This document shows, in pieces, positions 56,695 through 64,000 of a DNA stretch of 64,000 bases. The notes beneath the pieces are model-generated. The model saw only the letters and a program-made list of their open reading frames with translations, ran no database searches and had not been told where the DNA came from. The number at the start of each line of letters is the position of its first letter. The first letter of the stretch is position 1. The position numbers were made by a program, and so were the translations under genes. Source of the stretch: an uncultured Amylibacter sp. (GTDB lineage: Bacteria; Pseudomonadota; Alphaproteobacteria; Rhodobacterales; Rhodobacteraceae); NCBI GenBank assembly GCA_947497475.1, contig CANMGS010000001.1, positions 1,116,001 through 1,180,000 of the forward strand, in the 5' to 3' direction.

Positions 56695-58629
56695 ATGTTA
56701 AATGACTTAGCAGTACCAAAGAAACACGACCTTGCTGTTTCGAAAGAATATTTAAAAAAAGCAATATCTGCTGGGAAAGATGTACCCATGTGGATGAAAA
56801 CAGCATCAGCAGTTTTAGGTTTTTTAACAAGCTTTTTGCTGGTTGGATTACCTGCAATCGCATTGATTATCTATGATCGGGTTTTACCCTCTGGTAAAGT
56901 TGATGCACTGTGGACGTTTTTATATCTTGGCCTAACAACTGTCATTTGTGTTTGTCTGATTGAATTTATGCGCATGAAGGCTCTTCAAGGTTACGTTGTG
57001 AATGTAAGAGGTATGATCTTTTTGCAAGATTCATGCTTTGCTGTTTTCTGGGCGTTTTTAGTTGGGTTTATTCACCCGTTTTTGGCAGTGCCTTCTATTA
57101 TATCTGCGAGCCTCCTTTTTATTGCATGGAAATTTCGCAAGCCTTTAAAAAAAGAAAATACTCAAGATACAGACTTACCTGATTTTGAAGCAGAAAAAAT
57201 TGATGCTTGTGGGTTGGGTCCAGCATTTTACGAAATGGCCGCACAAGGTAAGTTTCCATCTATACAAAGGTTGGATTTCCAGACGCTTGGGCAATGGCTT
57301 ACAACAACCCTGCTGCGTCGCGTTACATTTGTTTGTGTCTTGGTGCTAAGCGCGTGGCTGGTGATTAATAATAACGTTTCAATTGGAACGGCGATTGCGA
57401 CAATTTTCTTAAATCAATTGAACTTGGAAGTGTTCATAAGATGTTATCAAGTGCAGTCATTATCAACGCCACGGCGTGATGTGAGCCAGCTGGAAAAAAT
57501 CCTTTTACAACGGGATAAAAACAGTGCCGATATAACAGATTTATCACCTATGGCGAATTTTTTATCCATTGATGGATTAAAGGCTGATGGATTTTCACCT
57601 ATCTCCGCAGATGTGTTTTCTGGATTATGTTTAACATTTATTGGCCCATCTGGGTGTGGAAAATCGCGAATTTTAAAAGCGATCGCAACGAATGATTTTG
57701 AGGCAGGCAAAGTCGAGTTTGGAGGAAAAAGACTTGATCGTTTAGCCCAAGGAACACGCGTTATCGGATATGTGCCGCCTAGTCCTATTAATCTGCCAGG
57801 TACATTTGTGGAAAACGTTACGGGGTTTAATCCACAAGCAGATACATTGAGTGCGTTAGAATTATTAATGCAGCTTGATCCATATGAGGACGTTTTCAGA
57901 GATGATGATCTATTGAATGAGCGATTAGAAAATAATTTTAGCGCACAAGGCCAATTGGTATCCATTGCGAGAGCTTTACATATGGATCCGTCCATTCTGA
58001 TTATAGATTCACCAGAATTATTTTTGGATAAGGCGTCAAAATCTGCCTTACTCGCTTTGATTTTAAAGGCGAAGACCGAAGGGAAAATTGTTTTGCTTGC
58101 AACAGACGATGATTATCTCATGTCGGCTGCAGATGAAGTCATAAAGCTGGACCGTGGTATTATTACAGATCGTGGACCAATGGATGAGGTTCTTGAGCGC
58201 CATCATGAAAGATGGGTTCGCGTGTCCTTTAAACCGAATAAACGAGATGCGTTTCGACTGGGATTATGGCTTGATGCACAACTGGGATACAGATTTGATA
58301 AAAACTTTCATGAACGCGTTAAGTTGGCTGTGAGTGATCTACTATTCTTAGCACCTCGCGATAGCTTTGGGGGTCGTGATGAGAATAGTATAATTGATTT
58401 AAAAGTAGGCTTGTCAGAAGTTATTGTTACGCTTCATGACCGCGGGGAACTATTGGAAGCCGTTGATGCAAATACTCAAGATTCAGATATATCGAGCATG
58501 GAAGTATTAAGACTACTTTCGAATACGGATCAATTTCAGCAAAAACTGAAGGAAGGCTATCGCCAGATAACAGTTCGCTTTTGCACAGAACGCCCTGAAA
58601 TCACCGTTGATGCTGCAGTGGGTGCTTAA
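56695..58629 (+). CDS. Type-I-secretion-like ABC protein with degenerate ATPase and C-terminal RsbW-like tail
   Basis: 644 residues. The membrane part (about 35-250) includes IALIIYDRVLPSGKVDALW, the hallmark of PrtD/LapB-like exporters, but seems short of the usual six helices and is split by a soluble loop (about 160-200). The nucleotide-binding domain (about 290-500) keeps Walker A GPSGCGKS (about 316) but has FSAQGQ for LSGGQ (about 414), Walker B with DSPE (the catalytic Glu is Ser; about 437) and ATDD in place of the ATH H-loop (about 468). The last 140 residues contain ERVKLAVSDLLFLA and VIVTLHDRGELLEAV, resembling N-box and G1 regions of a decayed RsbW-type ATPase. It is directly joined to the hlyD-type gene. 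Confidence 0.8.
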   Translation: MLNDLAVPKKHDLAVSKEYLKKAISAGKDVPMWMKTASAVLGFLTSFLLVGLPAIALIIYDRVLPSGKVDALWTFLYLGLTTVICVCLIEFMRMKALQGYVVNVRGMIFLQDSCFAVFWAFLVGFIHPFLAVPSIISASLLFIAWKFRKPLKKENTQDTDLPDFEAEKIDACGLGPAFYEMAAQGKFPSIQRLDFQTLGQWLTTTLLRRVTFVCVLVLSAWLVINNNVSIGTAIATIFLNQLNLEVFIRCYQVQSLSTPRRDVSQLEKILLQRDKNSADITDLSPMANFLSIDGLKADGFSPISADVFSGLCLTFIGPSGCGKSRILKAIATNDFEAGKVEFGGKRLDRLAQGTRVIGYVPPSPINLPGTFVENVTGFNPQADTLSALELLMQLDPYEDVFRDDDLLNERLENNFSAQGQLVSIARALHMDPSILIIDSPELFLDKASKSALLALILKAKTEGKIVLLATDDDYLMSAADEVIKLDRGIITDRGPMDEVLERHHERWVRVSFKPNKRDAFRLGLWLDAQLGYRFDKNFHERVKLAVSDLLFLAPRDSFGGRDENSIIDLKVGLSEVIVTLHDRGELLEAVDANTQDSDISSMEVLRLLSNTDQFQQKLKEGYRQITVRFCTERPEITVDAAVGA

Positions 58630-59967
58630 ATGTGGCGGTTTCGAAAACGCAAAGATCATTTGCCAAAAGTGCTGCAAAATATTGATGTATTGGTTTCTAC
58701 TAATGAACGGAAGATTGCTTTTGCCAAGCAAGGGAAAGCTTTTTTACTTTTTATAATCGCAACAGGCATATTGCTGTTCGGAGCATTCCTGATGATGCTA
58801 CAGTTTTATAATGCATCACTGCAATATTCTAAAGCCAGTTGGATACAGGTGCGAAACCTTACTCCGATTAAGGTTGTATCAGCACCTTCGATGGGTGTTT
58901 TAGATAAAGTGTTCGTAAGCTCAGGACAATTGGTTCAAAAAGGTGCGCTTTTAGCATCCCTTAGAATGGATGATCTTCAACTAGAACTTGACGAAACAAA
59001 AAGAAAGTTTGCCGAAAAAATTGTTGAACTGCATTGTCTTACCTCTTTAAAAACCAACCGATCCATATTTCAACTTCCGTATGATGCGCAATTACTTGTC
59101 GATAAAATGACCCAAATTGAGCGCATTGAATACAAAGTCGCCAAATGTGAACGAGAGCTTTTAAAAAACTTACACTTTGATCAAGAATTAGAAGAAATGA
59201 TTGCGGCATTAGAAGACCAAACTCGTGTTCTGGACAAGATTGTGAAAATACGTGGAGTGATCGAAGCAGATTTAAGTCAAGAGCCAGAAATTGATTTCCT
59301 GTTCGGCATAGATCAACAAGCTCTTCAAAAGGCATATCGAGACCAATATTTCCCACTTATGCAGTATGCGATTGTGCAACAAGATTTACATGAGGCAAGG
59401 CTTTCATATTTTTCACGACAGTTGGAAAAAGAAAAAGATTTAAGCAGCGCGATTGATCTGACTACGCAGGAAATGCGTTATTTAAGCCAACGTTTGCGTG
59501 ATCTAGATAAGCAAATGAAAAGTAATTTTATATATGCGTCTACGACAGGTGTGATTGTTGGGGGGGAATTGCCGCAAATTGGATTTGAGTATGCAGCACA
59601 AGAAACAATTTTTGAGCTACAGCCTTTGCAAAGCCAATTCCAAATTGGAATTGTTTTGGGAGAGAATGATGTCTCTCGATTTGGTAAAGGCACGCGAACG
59701 CAAATTACCTTGGCCGATGGCCAAAAAACCATTGGCGAACTTTACGGGAAATCCGCTGGTGTATTCAGGCAGTCAAATGGCCAGTTAGAAGCATTATTAG
59801 ATTTAGAAGATCGTGCAAAAGATAATGCGAAAGCTATTTTAATGGCTGGGTACCAAGGTGCTGGTGAACAGCGTATCAAGGCGAATATTACGACGGGTCA
59901 GGAAAAAATATGGCATTCTATTCGCAGCAGTATAAATGATGTAATCCCGTTTGATGTGCGTCTTTAG
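58630..59967 (+). CDS. HlyD-family membrane fusion protein
   Basis: 445 residues: cytoplasmic basic N-terminus, one membrane helix (about 38-60), first half of the lipoyl/barrel hybrid (VVSAPSMGVLDKVFVSSGQLVQKGALLASLRMDDLQLEL), a long coiled coil (about 118-300), the second half (FIYASTTGVIVGG) and a beta-barrel end. It starts immediately after the ABC gene. It would link the inner-membrane exporter to an outer-membrane channel; no TolC gene lies in this operon, but a TolC-like gene is present at 4575. Its stop overlaps the convergent cobalamin gene by four bases. Confidence 0.87.
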   Translation: MWRFRKRKDHLPKVLQNIDVLVSTNERKIAFAKQGKAFLLFIIATGILLFGAFLMMLQFYNASLQYSKASWIQVRNLTPIKVVSAPSMGVLDKVFVSSGQLVQKGALLASLRMDDLQLELDETKRKFAEKIVELHCLTSLKTNRSIFQLPYDAQLLVDKMTQIERIEYKVAKCERELLKNLHFDQELEEMIAALEDQTRVLDKIVKIRGVIEADLSQEPEIDFLFGIDQQALQKAYRDQYFPLMQYAIVQQDLHEARLSYFSRQLEKEKDLSSAIDLTTQEMRYLSQRLRDLDKQMKSNFIYASTTGVIVGGELPQIGFEYAAQETIFELQPLQSQFQIGIVLGENDVSRFGKGTRTQITLADGQKTIGELYGKSAGVFRQSNGQLEALLDLEDRAKDNAKAILMAGYQGAGEQRIKANITTGQEKIWHSIRSSINDVIPFDVRL

Positions 59968-60881
59968 AAGACTAAGGCGTAGATAAACAAAAAGATGCCA
60001 AAGCCAGCCCAAACGATGTTCAATGTAGAAACAGAGCGCCGGATATCTTCTGTATCAAGTTGATGGCGCGCATTGCTATTCACATATGGGTAATCAACCT
60101 TTTCCCCCTCATAATATCGAGGGCCAGCGAGTGCTATATTAAGAACTGCTGCCATAGCCGCCTCTGGCCATCCTGCGTTGGGCGAACGGTGCAATGGTGC
60201 GTCGTTTAGCACTATATCAAAGCTGTCACGCGGCTTAGAAGTTAAACAAATCAGGGCGCTTGAAATGCGGGCTGGTACCCAGTTCATAATGTCATCTAGT
60301 TTTGCTGCGGCATAGCCAAAGTTGCTATATTTTTCTGTCTTATACCCGATCATACTGTCAGCGGTATTGACCACCTTGTAGATTATGATGCCTGGCAGGC
60401 CAAAAAACAGATACCATAATGCAGGCGCCATTACACCATCTGAAAAATTTTCAGCAGCGCTTTCAATCGCAGCACGCGATACATCGCTTGGCTGCATATG
60501 ATCCGTTGTGCGTCCAACTATCTTAGCAACTTCAAAGCGACCCTGCTTTACGTCTTGGGCAAGTGCAACCGCTACATTCATAACATGTTGTACAAGGCTT
60601 TTATGTGCGAGCAATATAGATACGATTATAACTTCTATGATGCCAAAATCTGGAACTGCCGTTAATGCCCAACCCAATAAGCCAGAAACAATCACAAGAA
60701 TACTTATTGTGATAAATCCTTTGATTTTAATAATTGGGCCAGTGTTTAGTTTTTCGTCAAACCACCTGATGCAATCCCCAACGATTTGAATGGGATGCGG
60801 GATACGGTTCCAAAGCCATTCTGGTTCTCCAAAAATTGCATCAAGAATGATAGCAATTAATAGGATTTCGACGTGGTTCAT
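59964..60881 (-). CDS. cbiB: Adenosylcobinamide-phosphate synthase
   Basis: 305 residues, membrane protein of the CbiB/CobD family: ILDAIFGEPEWLWNRIPHPIQIVGDCI near the start, the central ESAAENFSDGVMAPALWYLFFGLPG and MNWVPARISSALICL. It attaches aminopropanol phosphate to the corrin. It overlaps the cobC stop/start (ATGA), forming an operon with cobC and the DUF1636 gene. Confidence 0.94.
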   Translation of the reverse strand: MNHVEILLIAIILDAIFGEPEWLWNRIPHPIQIVGDCIRWFDEKLNTGPIIKIKGFITISILVIVSGLLGWALTAVPDFGIIEVIIVSILLAHKSLVQHVMNVAVALAQDVKQGRFEVAKIVGRTTDHMQPSDVSRAAIESAAENFSDGVMAPALWYLFFGLPGIIIYKVVNTADSMIGYKTEKYSNFGYAAAKLDDIMNWVPARISSALICLTSKPRDSFDIVLNDAPLHRSPNAGWPEAAMAAVLNIALAGPRYYEGEKVDYPYVNSNARHQLDTEDIRRSVSTLNIVWAGFGIFLFIYALVF

Positions 60882-61834
60882 GTGTATGCTTCCAATGCAG
60901 CTTGCACTCTAGATAAATCATCAGCATTTGCAGGTAAACCAAACCTTATCCAGTTTTTTGAATACGGAAAAACACGTGTTAAGATTTGGTGTCTGCATAA
61001 ATGACTTTGCAATGCTTTAGCATCATCGCATTCTACGAGGCGGAATAGGTCCGTGCCACCTATAACGGATAGGTTATTCTGTGTTAAAACCACATCTAAT
61101 TTGCGTGTAATCGAATGCAATTCTTCGCGCGTTTGGGTAATCCATTTTATATCTGACAAAGCTTGAGCACCTATAAACTGTGCTGGCCCTGAGATGTTCC
61201 AAGGCCCTAAGTAACTTTGAAGTTTCTCTGCCAAAGTTGGCGATGTAATTGCAAACCCTAACCGCATACCAGCAAGACCCCAGAATTTACCAGTACCTTT
61301 CAGGATTATATAGTTTGGCTTAGAAGCAAGATCGATTAAGCTTTCATGAGGGCAGACGTCACAAAAGCTTTCGTCTATAATTGTCAAATGGCTGTGCTGA
61401 TTTTCGATGTCCGTGCGATCAGAAACAAGCCCATCTGGATTGTTGGGATGAACGCGTATTTGAACAGGGGCGTTCGGTGTATTTTTCCAACCTTGTTCGG
61501 TAAAAGATGCTGCAAATTCGTTATAGGTTGGGTTCTGGATTTCAAACTTTGCACCATTTACCAGCTGGGGGAGCATTGCGATTATAGCGGATACACCTGA
61601 AGCAGGGACGATCGTTGCATCTGATGGAACATTCCACAACTTACGCGCGGCATTCAAAAGCTTTTCTGTCGGGTGCGTATCAGGAAGGGTATACCAGAAC
61701 TTATGTGGTATCTCTGGGATTGGGTATGGGTTTGGATTGATCCCTGTTGATAGATCAATCCAGTCAGCTGCGCCCCCACCATATTGGTCAATGGCGGCGT
61801 TCATTCTGCCGCCGTGATCCTGTTTCGAAGTCAT
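60878..61834 (-). CDS. cobC: Threonine-phosphate decarboxylase, PLP-dependent
   Basis: 318 residues from the ATG at 61834 (MTSKQDHGGRMNAAIDQYGG), overlapping the DUF1636 stop; the longer frame from 61897 lies inside that gene and is rejected. Class-I/II aminotransferase fold with DLSTGINPNPYP, the PLP-site LTIIDESFCDVCP and the Schiff-base Lys in ILKGTGKFWGLAGMRLGF. It supplies aminopropanol phosphate for cobalamin, used by the next gene product. Confidence 0.92.
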   Translation of the reverse strand: MTSKQDHGGRMNAAIDQYGGGAADWIDLSTGINPNPYPIPEIPHKFWYTLPDTHPTEKLLNAARKLWNVPSDATIVPASGVSAIIAMLPQLVNGAKFEIQNPTYNEFAASFTEQGWKNTPNAPVQIRVHPNNPDGLVSDRTDIENQHSHLTIIDESFCDVCPHESLIDLASKPNYIILKGTGKFWGLAGMRLGFAITSPTLAEKLQSYLGPWNISGPAQFIGAQALSDIKWITQTREELHSITRKLDVVLTQNNLSVIGGTDLFRLVECDDAKALQSHLCRHQILTRVFPYSKNWIRFGLPANADDLSRVQAALEAYT

Positions 61835-62208
61835 GTGTTGTCTGTATTCAAGACAGGAATACGTGAAACAAAGTGGCCTTTTACAGCTTGCGGCCATTGT
61901 TTGAATGGCACTTGTCCAGATGCACTTTCGCTGTGCAACGTTGCATATTCAACAATTCCATTCGCCGCGTCTTCATTCGGTTCAAAACGGCCCATGACAT
62001 AAGTCAATTTATCGTCTGCTTGTAATGCAATGTTACATCCTTGCTGACATCCCATAAGGCATGAATGGCGGCGTACAATGACCTTTTCATTGCCCTCAGC
62101 AGCAGCTTCGATCAGAGCAGCAAGTTGCGCACCATCTTTTTCTGGCGTGCTTTGTTCAAGCGATGTGTGCGTTTTACAGGTGTCGCATACAGTAATTACA
62201 GTTGGCAT
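61831..62208 (-). CDS. DUF1636 metal/iron-sulfur-binding-like protein of cobalamin cluster
   Basis: 125 residues with a thioredoxin-like ferredoxin pattern: CDTCKTH at the N-terminus and RRHSCLMGCQQGCNIALQ in the middle. DUF1636 genes lie regularly in cobalamin clusters of alphaproteobacteria; a role as a 2Fe-2S or cobalt-binding protein has been suggested but is not settled. AAGGACG precedes the start. First gene of the cob operon. No cobalamin riboswitch is visible in the 145-bp upstream region. Confidence 0.86.
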   Translation of the reverse strand: MPTVITVCDTCKTHTSLEQSTPEKDGAQLAALIEAAAEGNEKVIVRRHSCLMGCQQGCNIALQADDKLTYVMGRFEPNEDAANGIVEYATLHSESASGQVPFKQWPQAVKGHFVSRIPVLNTDNT

Positions 62209-62353
62209 TTCTACGTCCTTATTTCTTTGACCTCTTTAGAGCAGAATATTGCTCATAATGACAATTAGAAACGACCTGTTTGATCAAAATTAAGAATTTG
62301 TTAACGTGTTTTGATCAAATGTTAAGGGCGGGTGGGAGTGGCGAGGTGTGCGT

Positions 62354-62719
62354 ATGAAAACGCAGGTATTAATTGTAGAAAAAAATAAAAGCTTAGGGCA
62401 AACATGGTTGGGTTTCTTAGAGCGTCATGGTTTTGAAGTAACCTTGGTATTGACCCAATTAGAAGCATTAGATCATCTAAGATTTAATGGGTGTGATGTT
62501 TTAATCATCGACCTGATGATGCCAGATGCAAGTTCTTTGACGATTACGGATTTTGCAAGTTACAAAAATCCAGACATTTCAATTATTGTAGTATCCGCAA
62601 GCAGTTTCTTTTCTGATGGCTCGGTGTTTAAGATACTACCAAATGCACGGGGATTTATGAACCAACCGATTGAACCGGATGATTTAGTGGCCGTCGTGGA
62701 TCATTGTAGCGGCTCCTAA
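62354..62719 (+). CDS. Orphan receiver-domain protein, degenerate
   Basis: 121 residues from the ATG at 62354, with GAGG at good distance; GTG at 62348 is a weaker choice. CheY-like fold with the phosphoacceptor Asp kept in VLIIDLMMPDAS, but the acidic pair reads EK (LIVEKNKSLG) and the conserved Lys near the C-terminus reads Gln (GFMNQPIEP). Phosphorylation-dependent switching is therefore doubtful. It stands alone; no kinase is adjacent. Its stop overlaps the convergent reductase gene by four bases. Confidence 0.85.
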   Translation: MKTQVLIVEKNKSLGQTWLGFLERHGFEVTLVLTQLEALDHLRFNGCDVLIIDLMMPDASSLTITDFASYKNPDISIIVVSASSFFSDGSVFKILPNARGFMNQPIEPDDLVAVVDHCSGS

Positions 62720-63687
62720 CCGCGTCCGTGGGGGACATCCCAATCAATACGCGGTGTGATCGGGATAATGCGATTTGGGCTGATCGTATTGTGGCTGTAA
62801 TGATAATGGCGAATGATGTGATCGAAGTTCACCGTCTCAGATACGCCAGCATGTTGATATAGCTCGCGCGTATAGGCCCATAGGTTTGGGAAATCGACAA
62901 TCCTGTTGCGGTTGCATTTAAAATGCAAAACATAAACGGGATCAAATCGCACAAGCGTGGTGAATAAACGCCAATCTGCTTCGGTTATTTGACTACCCGT
63001 CAGATAACGATTTTGGCTTAAATGTTCTTCGACCCAATCCAATGCATCAAACAAAACATTAACAGCATCATCATATGCCGCTTGCGTTGTGGCAAAACCA
63101 GCTTTGTAGACACCATTATTGATCTCAGAATAAATGCGGGCATTGACCGTATCGATCTGCTCTCGCAAAGCCACAGGATAATAATCTGCAGTATCCCCAG
63201 TTATATCGTTAAACGCAGTGTTAAACATACGGATGATCTCAGAGGATTCATTGGACACAATCGTATCGGTTTCTTTGTCCCATAAAATTGGAACAGTTGT
63301 GCGCCCCGTCATATCAGGCTTAGCCTTAGTATAGACATCGCGAATGAAAGAAGAACCAAACAGGCGGTCGCCTTGTGCAATGCCATCATGCTCAAAGGTC
63401 CAACCATCATTCAACATATCAGGGTGAACAAAATCGACAGTAATATGATTCTCTAGCTTTTTAAGTTTACGGAAAATCAATGTGCGATGCGCCCAAGGAC
63501 AAGCCGCAGAAACGTATAAATGATAACGGCCGCTTTCTGCTTTAAATTCGCCAACACCTGATGGGCCCGCTGATCCGTCCGCAGTGATCCAATTGCGAAA
63601 CTTGGCAACGTCGCGCACGAACTTTCCATCAGATTTTTTTGTGTCATACCATTCGGTTGACCATTTTCCATCTACAAGTTGTCCCAT
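62716..63687 (-). CDS. Glutathionyl-hydroquinone reductase (YqjG/omega-like GST)
   Basis: 323 residues from the ATG at 63687, giving MGQLVDGKWSTEWYDTKKSDG, with AGGAGA upstream; the longer frame to 63744 lacks support. Active-site Cys in YVSAACPWAHRTLIF; other family blocks are TVPILWDKETDTIVSNESSEIIRMFN and LTGSQITEADWRLFTTLVRFD...VHFKCN-type segment. It reduces glutathionyl-hydroquinones with glutathione. Confidence 0.93.
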   Translation of the reverse strand: MGQLVDGKWSTEWYDTKKSDGKFVRDVAKFRNWITADGSAGPSGVGEFKAESGRYHLYVSAACPWAHRTLIFRKLKKLENHITVDFVHPDMLNDGWTFEHDGIAQGDRLFGSSFIRDVYTKAKPDMTGRTTVPILWDKETDTIVSNESSEIIRMFNTAFNDITGDTADYYPVALREQIDTVNARIYSEINNGVYKAGFATTQAAYDDAVNVLFDALDWVEEHLSQNRYLTGSQITEADWRLFTTLVRFDPVYVLHFKCNRNRIVDFPNLWAYTRELYQHAGVSETVNFDHIIRHYHYSHNTISPNRIIPITPRIDWDVPHGRG

Positions 63688-63756
63688 GTCATATCTCCTG
63701 TTTCCCAGCACGATAGATGAAACAGCCCATGTGTAAATGCGCACAAACGCTACATT

Positions 63757-63807
63757 GGATGTCGATTAAACGCGCACATAATTATCCAAAGGATGTCGCT
63801 CAAACGC
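63757..63807 (+). repeat. Pair of 17-bp direct repeats
   Basis: GGATGTCGATTAAACGC (63757-63773) and GGATGTCGCTCAAACGC (63791-63807) match at 15 of 17 positions with a 34-bp period. They lie in the spacer upstream of the divergent reductase gene and the last gene. They could be tandem operator sites or a decayed repeat. Confidence 0.45.
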
Positions 63808-63912
63808 CGCATGTGGGCGTGAAACGGATTGCAACCAAACCACCCTGCACATATACATCGACTCAACGAAGCCCGCGAGGGTCAGAGAGGAGCGTTTTGG
63901 CGCGTTGACCCA

Positions 63913-63958
63913 AACAGGGGATGCTACAAAACATCGTTATCCAAAAGACGCCCCTGTT
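63913..63958 (+). other. Possible structured leader before the last gene
   Basis: AACAGGGG (63913-63920) and CCCCTGTT (63951-63958) are perfectly complementary and enclose GATG-N8-CATC, giving a potential two-stem leader ending about 25 bp before the ATG at 63983. No known RNA family is recognised. The rest of the 63688-63982 spacer shows no gene. Confidence 0.35.
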
Positions 63959-63982
63959 CTGTTTGAAATTAAAGGAGCGACT

Positions 63983-64000
63983 ATGAAAAACTTTCTCATC
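63983..64000 (+). CDS. Start of a gene cut by the right edge
   Basis: AAAGGAGCG lies seven bases before an ATG at 63983, followed by AAAAACTTTCTCATC (MKNFLI), which looks like the beginning of a signal peptide or membrane protein. Only six codons are visible, so no function can be given. Confidence 0.55.

Noticed and set aside
61835-61897. Longer CobC start at 61897
   Set aside because: It lies inside the DUF1636 gene and adds residues unlike the family; ATG 61834 with an ATGA overlap is better.
1-64000. CRISPR arrays, insertion sequences, prophage or rRNA genes
   Set aside because: No spaced repeats of CRISPR type, no transposase or integrase genes, and no rRNA sequence were seen on either strand.

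Overview
The window is a low-to-moderate GC chromosomal segment of an alphaproteobacterium, most likely a marine Rhodobacterales (Roseobacter-type) bacterium. Support comes from the ureC-E-F-G order, a petABC operon of alphaproteobacterial type, a Na+/solute-symporter histidine kinase near acs, a Hint-domain protein with a von Willebrand A domain, an AGCS/Usp/Lrp triad, and a cobalamin cluster carrying DUF1636. The genus cannot be fixed from the sequence alone.

Layout. 1-3470: the 3' part of a urease operon (ureC cut by the left edge, then ureE, ureF, ureG), closed by a long stem-loop. 3840-9164: a copper-resistance operon behind a MerR/CueR-type promoter with a 19-bp spacer: small His-rich protein, lipoprotein, TolC-like lipoprotein, multicopper oxidase, CusF-like protein, CopC, CopD. 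It is flanked by gene-free, AT-rich spacers that resemble each other. 9670-15906: FAD-binding oxidoreductase, aldose-1-epimerase homologue, VWA-Hint protein, acyl-CoA dehydrogenase. 15965-28054: a carboxylate-uptake block with a symporter-type sensor kinase, small membrane protein, response regulator and XRE/short-chain-fatty-acid-type regulator on the minus strand, diverging from a five-gene HAAT-type ABC transporter and acs on the plus strand. 28171-34911: small secreted protein, MipA-like porin facing a membrane-anchored LuxR-type protein, tRNA-Lys, dapF, mtaB, a GST gene broken by an in-frame stop, an FMN-binding PaiB-like protein, and a second GST. 35001-41016: two flavin oxidoreductases, azoreductase with a divergent CGNR regulator, LysE exporter, MmcQ-like protein, MarR regulator. 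41138-43820: AGCS symporter and universal stress protein facing an Lrp regulator. 43821-49424: trmL, petABC, aroC, lysE, HU.

49663-59967 is the least ordinary part. A caspase-fold protease and an OmpA-type protein diverge from a tightly packed seven-gene operon: acyltransferase-3, STAS protein, RsbW-like ATPase, DUF3131 protein, a secreted coiled-coil protein, a type-I-secretion-like ABC protein with a degenerate ATPase and a C-terminal tail resembling an RsbW-type ATPase fold, and an HlyD-type adaptor. I infer an envelope or exopolysaccharide system governed by a partner switch. It is the best candidate here for an undescribed system.

59964-64000: cobD/cbiB, cobC and DUF1636 (cobalamin), an orphan degenerate receiver, a glutathionyl-hydroquinone reductase, and the first codons of one more gene at the right edge.

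Other non-coding observations are two arrays of GTATGGC-type repeats with an 11-bp period, a 40-bp tandem duplication in the azoR/CGNR promoter region, three GTAAA-type palindromes in the regulator/ABC divergent promoter region, and a hairpin that would bury a ribosome-binding site.
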